From Saprospiraceae bacterium (lineage in GTDB: Bacteria > Bacteroidota > Bacteroidia > Chitinophagales > Saprospiraceae): 43,836 nt of DNA. This document shows positions 26,743 through 36,756 of the stretch, in pieces (the stretch's first letter is position 1; each line of letters begins with the position of its first letter). The notes beneath the pieces are model-generated. The model did no database searches. It was not told the origin of the DNA and was given only the letters and a program-made list of their open reading frames with translations. A program made the translations under genes and the position numbers. The stretch lies in NCBI GenBank assembly GCA_021738725.1, contig JAIPBE010000026.1, positions 1-43,836 of the forward strand. The letters are read 5' to 3'.

Positions 26743-28449
26743 TCATTGGATGTCCAGCATATAGAAACCACTGTTTTTTCCCCGGTACAGCCCCTCTACC
26801 CGCCAGGCCATACGGAAACGGTATTCCTTTTTTTCAACGGGGGTCTTAACTCGAATAGTGGTGCGAACAGATTCGCCCGGCTTCAATGATTGAATGGGAA
26901 TTTCAGGCATTGCCAGACCTTCCTGTCGGATCACATCCTGATAAATGAACATATACTCAAAAGTCACCCTTCGGGGGCCGGTGATCTCCCATTGGATCAA
27001 ATGGTCTGTCGGGTTGGTGATGGTGACTGGTAATTCAATTTCCCGGTTGGTGGGGAAGGTTCTAGCCGCAGTATCCAGCTGGCACCAGATCCGGTTGTAG
27101 GAACGAAAATCGTCTACCCATTTGAAGCCCAGTGGTCTGCCCACGGGAGTCTCCGTAGCGATGGAGTCATATTGCATATATTCCGGTGGATTTTCGGTGA
27201 CCAGACAGACAGACTTTCCCTGTACGCTTTCTTCCATGGCATAGAGTAGATCATATTGCGTGCCTGTGTCATATTCTGTGGATTGACAATACCCCGGTTT
27301 GCCAGAATAGAATAAATATTTGCTGGGGCGCTGATAGCGATTTGTAAAAATGACGGGAACGTCGCCAGCAACATTTTCGACCAAGGCAGCCCATTCATCC
27401 CAATGGTGATATTCCGGTGCTTTGGGTAAACCAATAAAATCCCAGATCAAATAGATCCGTGCGATCAATAACAGGGTTATGGTGATCAGTGAAAGACGAA
27501 TGGCCCACATCCTGGTCACAGGTCGTTTTTTCAGATCGTGGTACCCCAGATAGAGAAGGGGAAAAAATACAGGCCCTGTCCAATTCGCTTCCGTGGGTTG
27601 CGTCCAGCTTTGGTAAAAGAAAAAGAGTAAGAACCCAAGTGCGACCCAACGCAGACTTTTTTCGAAGGGATCCCTGGAGGGCCAGCGCACGGCTGCGATC
27701 CACAACAGGATGCCCGTGAAGGGCCCCCAGATCCCCAATTGACTGCCCAGGTATTCATACACAAATCGAAACTTCCATAAATCACCGGCACGATCCACCA
27801 GATGGTACCGAAATGACAACCAATCGTGATCGTATTGCCAGAGCAGATGAGGGACAATCAGCAGGCTGGTCAGAGCTGTCATCCACCAGAAACTCTTTCG
27901 TCGAACCAGGTGTAGATTTGGAAGTAAAGCAAAGAAGAAGAGAAGGGCACCGTGGTATTTCGTGTACGCCAGCAGTGTGAGACAAAGGGAGAGGGCCAGA
28001 GTGACCGGCCAATCATCGCGATCCAGATAGGCGCGCCAAACGGTGAAGAAAAGAACGCCACCCAATAGCAATGGAATATCGGGAACAGCCAGAAATCCGA
28101 ACAAGACCATCACTGGCATGGCCAGGAGAAGAGACCAGAATAGACGAGGGTCTTCCGGTTTGATCAAACGCCAGGTCAGGTAGATGGCCAGGGTGCTGGC
28201 CAGCACCATGAACAAGCGGACGCCGATCTCACCCGGCAGGAGTCCGGATCCAGCTGCTACCAACAGTGCCGTAACAGGCGGATGATCCTTGTATCCCCAA
28301 TCCAGGACCTGTGAAAACACCCAGTAATAGGCCTCGTCATGGAAGAGTTCGGTAAAGTATGCCTGTATGAGATTGATAGTCAGCCATGCGATGAGTAAGA
28401 CTTTAGTCAGTCTGTCCATTTCCGGCGTGTTGACAGGCGAAAGGTACAT
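26743..28449 (-). CDS. GT-C family (GT39-type) glycosyltransferase with beta-rich C-terminal domain
   Basis: The 568-residue protein has about ten membrane segments. The first loop carries FHDEAYYW, and a downstream segment reads GYKDHPPV, the signature of ArnT/GT39-like GT-C transferases. After the membrane part, about 200 residues form a soluble region that ends in a beta-sandwich-like stretch (ELPVTITNPTDH, SLKPGESVRTTIRV), which may bind the acceptor. Another ATG at codon 11 (28419) is possible. Two GT-C genes meeting tail to tail within 30 bases suggests a shared glycosylation role, but they differ strongly in sequence and this is inference. Confidence 0.85.
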   Translation of the reverse strand: MYLSPVNTPEMDRLTKVLLIAWLTINLIQAYFTELFHDEAYYWVFSQVLDWGYKDHPPVTALLVAAGSGLLPGEIGVRLFMVLASTLAIYLTWRLIKPEDPRLFWSLLLAMPVMVLFGFLAVPDIPLLLGGVLFFTVWRAYLDRDDWPVTLALSLCLTLLAYTKYHGALLFFFALLPNLHLVRRKSFWWMTALTSLLIVPHLLWQYDHDWLSFRYHLVDRAGDLWKFRFVYEYLGSQLGIWGPFTGILLWIAAVRWPSRDPFEKSLRWVALGFLLFFFYQSWTQPTEANWTGPVFFPLLYLGYHDLKKRPVTRMWAIRLSLITITLLLIARIYLIWDFIGLPKAPEYHHWDEWAALVENVAGDVPVIFTNRYQRPSKYLFYSGKPGYCQSTEYDTGTQYDLLYAMEESVQGKSVCLVTENPPEYMQYDSIATETPVGRPLGFKWVDDFRSYNRIWCQLDTAARTFPTNREIELPVTITNPTDHLIQWEITGPRRVTFEYMFIYQDVIRQEGLAMPEIPIQSLKPGESVRTTIRVKTPVEKKEYRFRMAWRVEGLYRGKNSGFYMLDIQ

Positions 28450-28536
28450 AAATCAAGAGTTTAACCAATTTAACCTGTAGATAAGGCGCTGGCGCCGGGA
28501 ACCTTCTTACCTTTCTATCTGTTCCACAAAGAATAT

Positions 28537-30711
28537 ATGGTTAATAAGAAAAAGTCCAAAGGACAAGCGCCTGCTCAACAGGTTATTCAACAAACGATCA
28601 CCCGATTTTTCAAGCAACATCCTCGCAAGGCATACAATGCCAAACAGCTCATTCGCAAACTGGATCTATCCAGCAATCGAGATGCGGTGTTTCATGCGTT
28701 AACAAAGCTGGTCGATAACAACGTGATCACCCCTGCATTCGAAGATAAATTTCGTCTGGCGGGGAAAGCTGCAAGCAGCCGGCCCGAAAAGGCACCACGC
28801 TCCAAAGAGCCATTGATCGGATCCGTCGATCTGACCCGATCGGGGGCGGCATTCATTTCTGTTCCCGGGTTGGAACGAGATGTCTTTATCCCTCCACATG
28901 CGGTCAACACCGCTCTGCAAGGAGATACCGTTGAAGTGCGCCTTCGGCAGTCTCGCCGGGGTGGACGTCCCGAAGGCGAGATCGTCAGCATTGTCAAGCG
29001 GCTCAATGACAACTTCATCGGTACGATCCGCCTTTCCAGAAAACATGGCATCCTGGTGCCGGACAAGCTGAATGTGTCCTTTGACATTCTCATCGGCCTG
29101 GACGATCTGGCTGGTGCAAAAGACGGAGAGAAAGTCGTGGTACAGGTGACCGAATGGCCCGGACCGGACAAGAAAATGCGTAACCCCAGAGGGATTGTCA
29201 CCGGTCGGTTGAACGACCAGTCGATCAATGATGTGGAGATGCAGGCCATCTTGGTCCACAATGGCTTTCAGTTGTATTTCGGCAAAGAAGCGCTGGCTGT
29301 CGCCAACGCCTTCCCCTCCCGGATACCTGAGGAAGAGGCCAAACACCGACGGGATTTTCGAGACATCCTCACCTTTACCATCGATCCGGAAGACGCAAAA
29401 GATTTTGATGATGCCTTGTCTTATCGCGCGCTGGAAGACGGCGGCTGCGAAGTGGGTGTCCACATCGCTGATGTGACCCATTATCTGCAACAGGATTCCG
29501 CCCTGGATCAGGAAGCTTACGAGCGGAGTACTTCGGTCTATCTGGTGGACCGGGTGTTGCCCATGTTGCCGGAAAGACTGTCGAACGAACTGTGCTCGTT
29601 GCGACCTGATGAGGACAGCCTGACCTTTTCCGCTGTCTTTACATTTGACAGTCAGGACAAATTGATTGATCGATGGTTTGGTAAGACCATTATTCATTCG
29701 CATCGACGATTCAGCTACGAGGATGCCCAGGAAGTCCTGGATTCTAAAAGCGGAGACCACGTCGAGGAACTATTGCATGTCAATCGGATCGCCACCAAGT
29801 TGCGGAAGCAACGCTTCAAGGACGGCAGTATCTCTTTTGAATCAGAGGAGGTCAAGTTTCGCCTGAATGAAGATGGAGTGCCCATCGAAGTGTATACCAA
29901 AGAGCGGAAGGAAGCCCACCTGTTGATCGAAGACTTTATGCTGTTGGCCAACAAAGAAGTGGCTGCCTTCATCCAGAAGAAAAGCGAAGGCCAGGAGATC
30001 CCGTTTGTGTACCGGGTGCATGATCTACCCGACCCAGACAAGCTCAATGATTTTGTGCTCTTTGCCAAAGAGGTCGGTTTTAAAATGGAGGTGAAAACCC
30101 CTGAACAGGTGGCCCGGTCATTCAACAAGCTGGCGGAAGCCTCCAAGGAGAATGAAATGTTACGCATGCTGGAGCCACTGGCTATCCGGACGATGGCGAA
30201 GGCGGCATACACAACCAAAAATATTGGCCATTACGGCCTTGGCTTTGCCGACTACACCCACTTTACCTCTCCCATCCGACGATACAGTGATGTGCTTGTA
30301 CATCGTATTCTAGCCAAGAACCTGGACGGGGTCTGGCGGGTAGATAAAGCCCTGCTGGAAGCCAAATGTCTGCACATTTCGCAGCAGGAGCGGAGGGCCA
30401 TGGATGCCGAACGGGAATCCATCAAATACAAGCAGGTCGAATTTATTGAGAAACATGTCGGTGAGATCTTTGAAGGTCAGATCAGTGGCATGATGGACAA
30501 AGGGATCTTTGTCCAGCTGAAAGGATCACTGGTAGAAGGAATGGCGCCGTTCAGCAACTTTCCAGAGCCCTTTGAAGTGGATGACAGCCGATTGAAAACA
30601 AGAGGTAAACATTCCGGGACAGTCCTCAAAATGGGGGATACCATCAATGTGCAGATCATGCGTGCTGACCTGGCTCAACGGCAGGTAGAGATGCGGGTGA
30701 TCTGGGAATAA
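28537..30711 (+). CDS. rnr: Ribonuclease R (RNB-family 3'-5' exoribonuclease)
   Basis: The 724-residue protein has the order expected for RNase R: an N-terminal winged-helix segment (about 15-75), cold-shock-like OB domains (about 90-240), the RNB catalytic domain (about 265-590) and a C-terminal S1 domain (about 641-724). The catalytic aspartates lie in TIDPEDAKDFDDALS, and HFTSPIRRYSD is the conserved RNB end motif. The enzyme degrades structured RNA from the 3' end in the cytoplasm and helps in mRNA and tmRNA-linked quality control. The lysine-rich tail of the enterobacterial enzyme is missing, as is usual in Bacteroidota. The gene appears monocistronic. Confidence 0.97.
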   Translation: MVNKKKSKGQAPAQQVIQQTITRFFKQHPRKAYNAKQLIRKLDLSSNRDAVFHALTKLVDNNVITPAFEDKFRLAGKAASSRPEKAPRSKEPLIGSVDLTRSGAAFISVPGLERDVFIPPHAVNTALQGDTVEVRLRQSRRGGRPEGEIVSIVKRLNDNFIGTIRLSRKHGILVPDKLNVSFDILIGLDDLAGAKDGEKVVVQVTEWPGPDKKMRNPRGIVTGRLNDQSINDVEMQAILVHNGFQLYFGKEALAVANAFPSRIPEEEAKHRRDFRDILTFTIDPEDAKDFDDALSYRALEDGGCEVGVHIADVTHYLQQDSALDQEAYERSTSVYLVDRVLPMLPERLSNELCSLRPDEDSLTFSAVFTFDSQDKLIDRWFGKTIIHSHRRFSYEDAQEVLDSKSGDHVEELLHVNRIATKLRKQRFKDGSISFESEEVKFRLNEDGVPIEVYTKERKEAHLLIEDFMLLANKEVAAFIQKKSEGQEIPFVYRVHDLPDPDKLNDFVLFAKEVGFKMEVKTPEQVARSFNKLAEASKENEMLRMLEPLAIRTMAKAAYTTKNIGHYGLGFADYTHFTSPIRRYSDVLVHRILAKNLDGVWRVDKALLEAKCLHISQQERRAMDAERESIKYKQVEFIEKHVGEIFEGQISGMMDKGIFVQLKGSLVEGMAPFSNFPEPFEVDDSRLKTRGKHSGTVLKMGDTINVQIMRADLAQRQVEMRVIWE

Positions 30712-30946
30712 GGGGTGCACCCTTCATGCCATCTGTCGATCAGCATTGATTTTGCAAAATTCTTTTTACAAACCTGCACTACAAGACTTTTACAAAACAG
30801 TCTAATTGCCAGCGATTCATCCACTTTGTCAGCTTTCGGAACGGCATGTTATCGAACGAGCTGATCGCGAAAACAGGTTGGGCGCTCGTACACACGATTG
30901 ACCGTGAACCAATGATCTGAATGCCATTTACCTTTTCCAGCTGAAG

Positions 30947-31423
30947 ATGTATCTTGTCTCAATGGAATCAAAATGGATCAACGTCGGATTCGGGATCATC
31001 TTTGTGATCTGGTTTGGCTGGCTGTTCAGCATGTTCGATCTATTGCCGGAGACGATCCCCATTCATTTTAATGCTGCTGGTGAGGCAAATGGATGGGGCA
31101 AGAAAATGACCATCTGGCTCCTTCCTCTGATCGCCGTCTTTTCAGTCGGGATGCTGCTGTCAGTACCCTCATTCAATTCGAAATACATCAACTATCCGGT
31201 AGCCATCACCACGGAAAATCGGGAGCGGCAGCGTCAACTGATGATCCTCTTTATCCGGTTGCTAGCCGTTATGATTATGGGTATTATGGTCTACATTTCC
31301 TATGTCTCGGTCCAACTGGCGTTGGAAAGACCGGCGCCAGATATGGTATATATCTGGCTGTTTATGGGCGGTATATTCGGATTGATGATCTGGTACATGA
31401 TCCGGGCAAAGAAATTGAAATAG
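30947..31423 (+). CDS. DUF1648-domain membrane protein
   Basis: The 158-residue protein has four membrane helices. The first is followed by LLPETIPIHFNAAGEANGWG, a clear DUF1648 signature (pattern LPxxIPxHFxxxGxxxxW) as found at the start of SdpI-like immunity proteins. It lacks the later SdpI helices, so it is a stand-alone DUF1648 protein of unknown function in the cytoplasmic membrane. ATG codons at 30947 and 30962 are both possible starts. A bidirectional terminator lies after it. Confidence 0.85.
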   Translation: MYLVSMESKWINVGFGIIFVIWFGWLFSMFDLLPETIPIHFNAAGEANGWGKKMTIWLLPLIAVFSVGMLLSVPSFNSKYINYPVAITTENRERQRQLMILFIRLLAVMIMGIMVYISYVSVQLALERPAPDMVYIWLFMGGIFGLMIWYMIRAKKLK

Positions 31424-31450
31424 TGGGGTCTTTACCAGATTACATCAATT

Positions 31451-31488
31451 AAAAATCCCGGATCGATCTGCATCAGCCCGGGATTTTT
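31451..31488. terminator. Bidirectional intrinsic terminator
   Basis: A perfect 11-bp stem (AAAAATCCCGG pairing with CCGGGATTTTT) with a 16-base loop lies between two convergent genes. It has A and T runs at both ends, so it can stop transcription from both sides. Confidence 0.85.
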
Positions 31489-31509
31489 TACGCAATGATT
31501 AATTCCTAC

Positions 31510-31992
31510 TTACGCCTTGGTAAACGTAAAGGTTACCGTTGAGGTCGCAGGGAAGGAGCTGTCTAATTTATCAGCAGCTGTTTCGAGAACGAGCTTGCTG
31601 GAAGAGGCTGATTTGACAATAAAGGCAATCAAAGTCCCTTCGATAGAAATGGTCAATGTCTTCTCATCAGAGGAGAGGCTCCAGGTTCCATTGTTGTAGT
31701 TCTGTGGATCGCTTGGATCACATTTGGTAGCTCCCTCGTCGCCGGCCGATGAGCCATCTGCATTGAAGATGGTCAGGTCGTCTGCGTCGCAAGGCTCCTC
31801 ATCGATCAACAGATCGTTGACCACGATTCCAGGAAATATCTCTACTCCGGGATTGATGGTGGCAGCGGTCAGGTCCCACTTCCCTTCGATCAGGATGTCG
31901 CTGGTGGATTGGGTATCATCATCTTTTTTACAAGCACCCATCGTCAGGGAGATCGCCAGAAGGCCCAAGCCTAGAATTTGAAAAATCTTCAT
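31510..31992 (-). CDS. Lipocalin-like lipoprotein
   Basis: The 160-residue protein has a lipoprotein signal (LTMGAC, lipidated Cys21, followed by KKDDD, the acidic linker typical of surface-exposed Bacteroidota lipoproteins). The mature part starts with EGKWDLTAATI and ends with TVTFTFTKA; between them NNGTWSLSSDEKTLTI fits the lipocalin-like (DUF4923/5004-type) beta-barrel family. The ligand is unknown. It is a single gene followed by the shared terminator. Confidence 0.85.
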   Translation of the reverse strand: MKIFQILGLGLLAISLTMGACKKDDDTQSTSDILIEGKWDLTAATINPGVEIFPGIVVNDLLIDEEPCDADDLTIFNADGSSAGDEGATKCDPSDPQNYNNGTWSLSSDEKTLTISIEGTLIAFIVKSASSSKLVLETAADKLDSSFPATSTVTFTFTKA

Positions 31993-32085
31993 AAAGTGAT
32001 TATTAGTTTGTGATAAGGGAGGTAAAGATAGTCGAGGATCACAATTTCTGAGATTTATGTTTTCATCTTCAGATCACACGATGTT

Positions 32086-33588
32086 TCAAGGTAGGCAAAA
32101 GGGCATCAGGGCTTCGGCAAGCTTGCGGTCATTGCTCAGGCGAGGCACCTTATTCTGACCACCGAGCTTCCCCTGCGACTTCATGTATTCCCGAAAGGCA
32201 TCCTGCCTTAACGGCGTGAGGACCAGAGGTCGCAGGATCTGACCGGAAATGAGATCCTCGTAATATATATTCTGGCGGATCATGGCACGATCCAACGCAG
32301 CGGACACGGCATCCAAATCCGGTGGCATTTCTGCAAATTCGACAAACCACTGGTGATAGGGCAATCCGCCCTCCGGTGGTGTTACCTGAGGGGCTACCGT
32401 AAATTCTATTGTTTGCAACCCGAATTGGTGGGTGACCTCCTGCATAGCTGCTTCGACCTCCTTGCCGATCACATGTTCTCCAAAGGCTGAGATGTAATGT
32501 TTGACCCGACCGCTGACCCGGATCCGAAAAGGGTTAGTGGAAACGAATTCTATGGTGTCTCCAATATTATACCCCCATAATCCGGCATTGGAGTTGATGA
32601 TGAGCACGTAGTCGGTCCCCGTTTTCACCTGACCGAGGGTCAATCGCATCGGGTTGTCCTGATGGATCTCAGCAAGGGGAATGAATTCAAAGAAGATCCC
32701 TGAGTTGGCATTCAATAACAGACCGGAATCCCCAGGAACATCTTGAAATGCAATGAAACCTTCAGAGGCCGGGTAGGTCTCCACACTATCCATTGGGCCA
32801 CCCGTCAGCTCTTCCAGTTTGGCTTGATACGGTGAAAAGTTGACCCCACCATAGACAAAGACCGAATACCCGGGAAATAATTCCCGAACAGTTGCCTTTC
32901 CGCTGCGTTGCAGCAGTCGTTCATAGTACATCTGCACCCAAGGAGGAATGCCGCTGATCAAACGCATATCCTGATCGATGGTCTCATCGACGATCCGGTC
33001 GAGTTTCGTTTCCCAGTCTTCGATACAATTGGTCTCATAAGATGGCCGCTGGTTGGTGCGGAGCCAGGCGGGGATCTCATGGTTGACAATCCCGGACAGT
33101 CGACCTGTGGCAATGCCTCCTACGACCTCCATTTCAGGACTGCCTGAGAGGAAGATCAACTTGCCATCGAAGAAAGAATAGTTCCCTGTTTGCGCGGCAT
33201 AATGGAACAGAGCATTCCGGGCCGTATTGAAATGGTTGGGCATACTGTCCCGGGTAAGGGGGATGTATTTCACCCCGGAAGTCGTCCCCGATGTCTTGGC
33301 GAAATATTTGGGTTTACCCGGCCATAAAACGTCGGATTCGCCGGCTTTGATCCGATCCACATAAGCACGCAAGCCCTCATAGTCCCGGATGGGAACGGCC
33401 TTTGTGAAATCCTGATGTGAGTGAATTTCCGCAAAGCCATGATCCCGGCCAAAGGCGGTTTGTGCTCCCTTTTGGATCAGTTCCCTGAAAATGTGATCCT
33501 GGCATTCGACTGCATGCGCAGACCAGCGGGCGATATCCCGGGAGATGTACCGGGCGAATGGGCGGATGAGCCATGAACGAAATCCCAT
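32086..33588 (-). CDS. GH3 auxin-responsive promoter family protein (acyl-adenylating enzyme)
   Basis: The 500-residue protein has the layout of the GH3 family within the adenylate-forming enzymes. It has a phosphate-binding loop TSGTTSG at 99-105, a YPASEG segment near residue 270 that should hold the adenine, YNIGDTIEF near 340, and a small C-terminal domain starting near 370. Plant GH3 enzymes join amino acids to acyl acids such as auxin; bacterial members are common in Bacteroidota but their substrates are unknown. It is expected to be cytoplasmic. It lies 62 bases downstream of the SNF2 helicase on the same strand. Confidence 0.92.
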   Translation of the reverse strand: MGFRSWLIRPFARYISRDIARWSAHAVECQDHIFRELIQKGAQTAFGRDHGFAEIHSHQDFTKAVPIRDYEGLRAYVDRIKAGESDVLWPGKPKYFAKTSGTTSGVKYIPLTRDSMPNHFNTARNALFHYAAQTGNYSFFDGKLIFLSGSPEMEVVGGIATGRLSGIVNHEIPAWLRTNQRPSYETNCIEDWETKLDRIVDETIDQDMRLISGIPPWVQMYYERLLQRSGKATVRELFPGYSVFVYGGVNFSPYQAKLEELTGGPMDSVETYPASEGFIAFQDVPGDSGLLLNANSGIFFEFIPLAEIHQDNPMRLTLGQVKTGTDYVLIINSNAGLWGYNIGDTIEFVSTNPFRIRVSGRVKHYISAFGEHVIGKEVEAAMQEVTHQFGLQTIEFTVAPQVTPPEGGLPYHQWFVEFAEMPPDLDAVSAALDRAMIRQNIYYEDLISGQILRPLVLTPLRQDAFREYMKSQGKLGGQNKVPRLSNDRKLAEALMPFCLP

Positions 33589-33650
33589 GTCTGCAAAGGT
33601 AGAACAACATTTTCAGGGAACCCTCTCAGAGAGGAAGGGCGAGAGGTGTT

Positions 33651-36593
33651 TCAGGCAGAGAATTGTTTTTCTTCAGTCCCGTCCACCAGGTAGAGGATTT
33701 CGTCTGATTCGAGCAAGCCCAGGTAGTCCTCCTCTTTTTCGATGATAGAGTCCTTGAGTGCGTCCTTGCGCTCCTGCAATTTGAGGATCTTTTCCTCAAT
33801 GGTATTCAGGGTGATGAAACGAAGGGCAAAGACTGGTTTATCCTGGCCAATACGGTGGCCGCGACCGACTGCCTGCGCTTCAACTGCAGGGTTCCACCAG
33901 GGGTCGGCCAGCAGGATGTACTCGGCGGCGGTCAGGTTGAGGCCCGCACCACCCGCCTTCAGGGTGGCCAGAAAGAATTGAGCTTTTTGCTCCTGAAAGA
34001 GTCGGACTGCCGCCCCTCGCTTGTCCGCTGCTATGCCACCATGCAATTCCGTGTAGGTGAGTCCGGCCTCCTTCAACCAATCGGCATAGGCCTGGAGGTG
34101 TTTGCGAAACGCGGAATAGATCAGTGCCTGTTGGCCACTCTTGGCGAGGTTTTCCAGCTCGGCGCAAATGACCTCCATCTTACCCGAAGGGATATCCGCG
34201 TATTCGGGGTAGATCGACGGTTTGATGGCGATCTGTCTCAGGCGTATCAGGGCATTGAGGACATGTGGTGTCCGATGGGATCCACCGGACCGCAATTGGT
34301 CCAGCAGCATATTCCGTACGGCCGATTTCTCCTCTTCATAGATGCGGGCCTGGGCTTCATCCATTTCACAAAAGATGACCTGTTCGGTGAGGGGTGGGAG
34401 GTCGGTGGCCACCTCATCTTTACGGCGACGGAGCAGATAAGGGCGCACCAGCTGGCGAAGGGACTCCTCTCGCTCGGGGTCCTTCCCCTTTTCGATAGGC
34501 CGCTGATAATGCTCTCGAAAGTCAGGATAAGCCCCTAATAATCCGGGGTTGATAAACTGCATTTGTGACCACAAATCACTGAGGCTGTTCTCGATGGGTG
34601 TGCCGGTCAGGGCGAGGCGAAAGTCAGCTTGCAATTCCTCTACTGCCTGGAAGGTCTGGGAACGGTGATTCTTGATCTGCTGGCTTTCATCCAGGACCAG
34701 GCAGCTGAAAGGACAGCGACGCAGGACAGTCAGGTCACGGACCACCAGGTTGTAGGTGGTCAATACGATGTCCCAGGGAAGGATAGCGCCTGGATCCTGA
34801 TAGCGGTCCTTCCCCGTATGTACATATACCCGCAGATGGGGTGCAAACCGCTGGATCTCTTCCTTCCAGTTGAACACCAGGGTGGCCGGCAGGATGATCA
34901 ATGCCCGCAAGGGAAGGCGCTCGGGCGGGGCAAACATGTCCAGTTGCAGCTTCTGGTCGGGCATATGATCACGATCGCTATGGCCTTGCATATGGAGGAG
35001 CAGAGCGATGGTTTGCAGGGTTTTGCCCAGGCCCATATCATCGGCCAGGCAAGCGCCAAGGCCAGCTTGTTGCACGCCCACCAGCCATTGGAAGCCTTGC
35101 AACTGGTAGGGCCGCAGGGTGGCTTTCAGGTCTGGTGGTGCAGGCAGGTCAGGGATCTCGATCTGCGTGGATGCAGAGGTAGTGTCCTGTGCGGTATTGG
35201 ATTGGAGAGCCAGACCTTGTGCCCGGGTCATCCGAAGACGGTCCGAATGAACTTCTCCCAGAATGAAATGATCGTGATATTCACTGAGCCAGGCTTCCGG
35301 CACCAGAAAGCACATTCCATCTCCTAAAGGATGGAAACGCTGCTGATCGAGGATGGTCTGGGCGAGTTGGACAAATGGAAGGCTTTTGTCGCCAACCCGA
35401 ACTATGCCGTGGATGTCAAACCAATCAGTCTGATGATCTTCTGAGAGTACATCCAATTCGGGCCATTCGAGCAGTACTGTACCTAGATCGGCAACGGGAA
35501 GGTGCAGGTGCAGTCCAGCTGTTTCCAGAGCAGGTCTCATCTTGATCAGCCATTCGATGACTTCCGGCAGGGTCCGATGCGCTGGATGGAGCCAGGTACC
35601 ACTCACTTCGCGTTGCAGGCCCATATCGGTCAGGACCCTGTGCCACAAGGATTCCTGTTCCGCGTCTCGTTCGTAACGATCGATGACCAAGGGGCCTTTT
35701 TCCGGGTCAGAAAATCCTTGCCGGAAGCGGGTGTCCGAATGGTCGGCCAGGATGATGCCGTTATAATCGAATTCCAGACCCAGGTGGGTTTCTTCCTGGA
35801 AGAGGTGATGAATGGTACGAAGAGCAGCTTGAGAGATGGTGTTGTGAATACGGATCTCAAATCCCTCTGTTTCGACTTGGGCCAATTGGCTGGCTTTCAT
35901 CAGAAACTTCTGGATGTAGGTTTTGAGCAGTTTCTCGGGAATGTGCACTTCATCCTTCTGGGTGAAGGGCTTGAGCATATTGCCATGGATCTGGTCCAGG
36001 CGGATGAGGAACCTGTTCAGGACCACCCAGCCAGGTTGATTGCACAAAACCTGCAGGTTCTGCCCGAGCAGGGACTGTTGCTTGTCCTGGTGTTGAAGAC
36101 GGAGACGATAGGTCATACCATCCGGAGTCCGGCAAAATGTCAGGGCGGGTTGCACGGGAGCTTTGACCAGGTGCAACTGGTGACTGGAGACGAGGGCCAT
36201 CCGATCGAGACCCAGGGCCATGGGGAGGTCCATCTGTGCAGCCAGATCCAGCCATTGGGCGATCAGGCGATCGGCGCGTTTCCGGAGGAGGGCCAGATTT
36301 TTTTCGTCCTTGATGAATGCCTCTGTCGAGGGCATTTTTTTTGGTTGACGTAGGATGTCACGGATCAGTGCGAGGGTTTCGAGGGCATCCGCTGTGCGGA
36401 GGAGGGTGTCCAGGTCATCGCCTTTCTGGATCCCGAAGTCTGGTGCGTTGCCAACGGTCAGTTTGGTGGTGACCACAGAGATCTCACCATCTTCCGCCAT
36501 AGGGGCCGCCCAGATCTGGGCCACCAGTCCGGGGTGAGACTGAGGAATGAGGTTGATGATCAGTTGGTATACAGGTTCCGCCACGTGCTCCAA
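33651..36593 (-). CDS. SNF2-family DEAD/DEAH-type helicase
   Basis: The 980-residue protein has a long N-terminal region (about 1-480) of the type found in bacterial SNF2 proteins. The two-lobed ATPase follows: Walker A DDMGLGKT near residue 515, motif II DESQ near 632, LTGTPIENS, and in the second lobe GLNLTAAEYILLADPWWNPAVE and a final QAVGRGHRIGQ motif near 905-918. It should be a cytoplasmic double-stranded DNA translocase; bacterial members are linked to transcription or to defence. No defence partner genes lie beside it. The start is TTG at 36593 or GTG at 36584, and the GGAG just before the GTG makes the choice uncertain. Confidence 0.93.
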   Translation of the reverse strand: MEHVAEPVYQLIINLIPQSHPGLVAQIWAAPMAEDGEISVVTTKLTVGNAPDFGIQKGDDLDTLLRTADALETLALIRDILRQPKKMPSTEAFIKDEKNLALLRKRADRLIAQWLDLAAQMDLPMALGLDRMALVSSHQLHLVKAPVQPALTFCRTPDGMTYRLRLQHQDKQQSLLGQNLQVLCNQPGWVVLNRFLIRLDQIHGNMLKPFTQKDEVHIPEKLLKTYIQKFLMKASQLAQVETEGFEIRIHNTISQAALRTIHHLFQEETHLGLEFDYNGIILADHSDTRFRQGFSDPEKGPLVIDRYERDAEQESLWHRVLTDMGLQREVSGTWLHPAHRTLPEVIEWLIKMRPALETAGLHLHLPVADLGTVLLEWPELDVLSEDHQTDWFDIHGIVRVGDKSLPFVQLAQTILDQQRFHPLGDGMCFLVPEAWLSEYHDHFILGEVHSDRLRMTRAQGLALQSNTAQDTTSASTQIEIPDLPAPPDLKATLRPYQLQGFQWLVGVQQAGLGACLADDMGLGKTLQTIALLLHMQGHSDRDHMPDQKLQLDMFAPPERLPLRALIILPATLVFNWKEEIQRFAPHLRVYVHTGKDRYQDPGAILPWDIVLTTYNLVVRDLTVLRRCPFSCLVLDESQQIKNHRSQTFQAVEELQADFRLALTGTPIENSLSDLWSQMQFINPGLLGAYPDFREHYQRPIEKGKDPEREESLRQLVRPYLLRRRKDEVATDLPPLTEQVIFCEMDEAQARIYEEEKSAVRNMLLDQLRSGGSHRTPHVLNALIRLRQIAIKPSIYPEYADIPSGKMEVICAELENLAKSGQQALIYSAFRKHLQAYADWLKEAGLTYTELHGGIAADKRGAAVRLFQEQKAQFFLATLKAGGAGLNLTAAEYILLADPWWNPAVEAQAVGRGHRIGQDKPVFALRFITLNTIEEKILKLQERKDALKDSIIEKEEDYLGLLESDEILYLVDGTEEKQFSA

Positions 36594-36756
36594 GTAGGTT
36601 TTGGGGTGGCGAATATAGGATTTAGGAGATTAGACAGCTCCGGAATGGCAGACGGATCTCGAAGAAGTACGATTTTATTCATGCCTGGCTAATCCTTTGA
36701 CCGTTGTTTGGCTTGGGGAGTGACTAGCCTACCGTATTCAAGATAAAGAAGTAGGA

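Noticed and set aside
30711-30735. AAGGGGTGCACCCTT palindrome after rnr as a terminator
   Set aside because: The stem is only five base pairs and is not followed by a T run.
35502-36353. Plus-strand frame of 283 codons opposite the SNF2 gene
   Set aside because: It is the shadow of a well-supported helicase frame.
33651-36593. SNF2 helicase as part of a defence island
   Set aside because: The neighbours are a GH3-like enzyme and lolA; no nuclease, methylase or other defence gene lies nearby.
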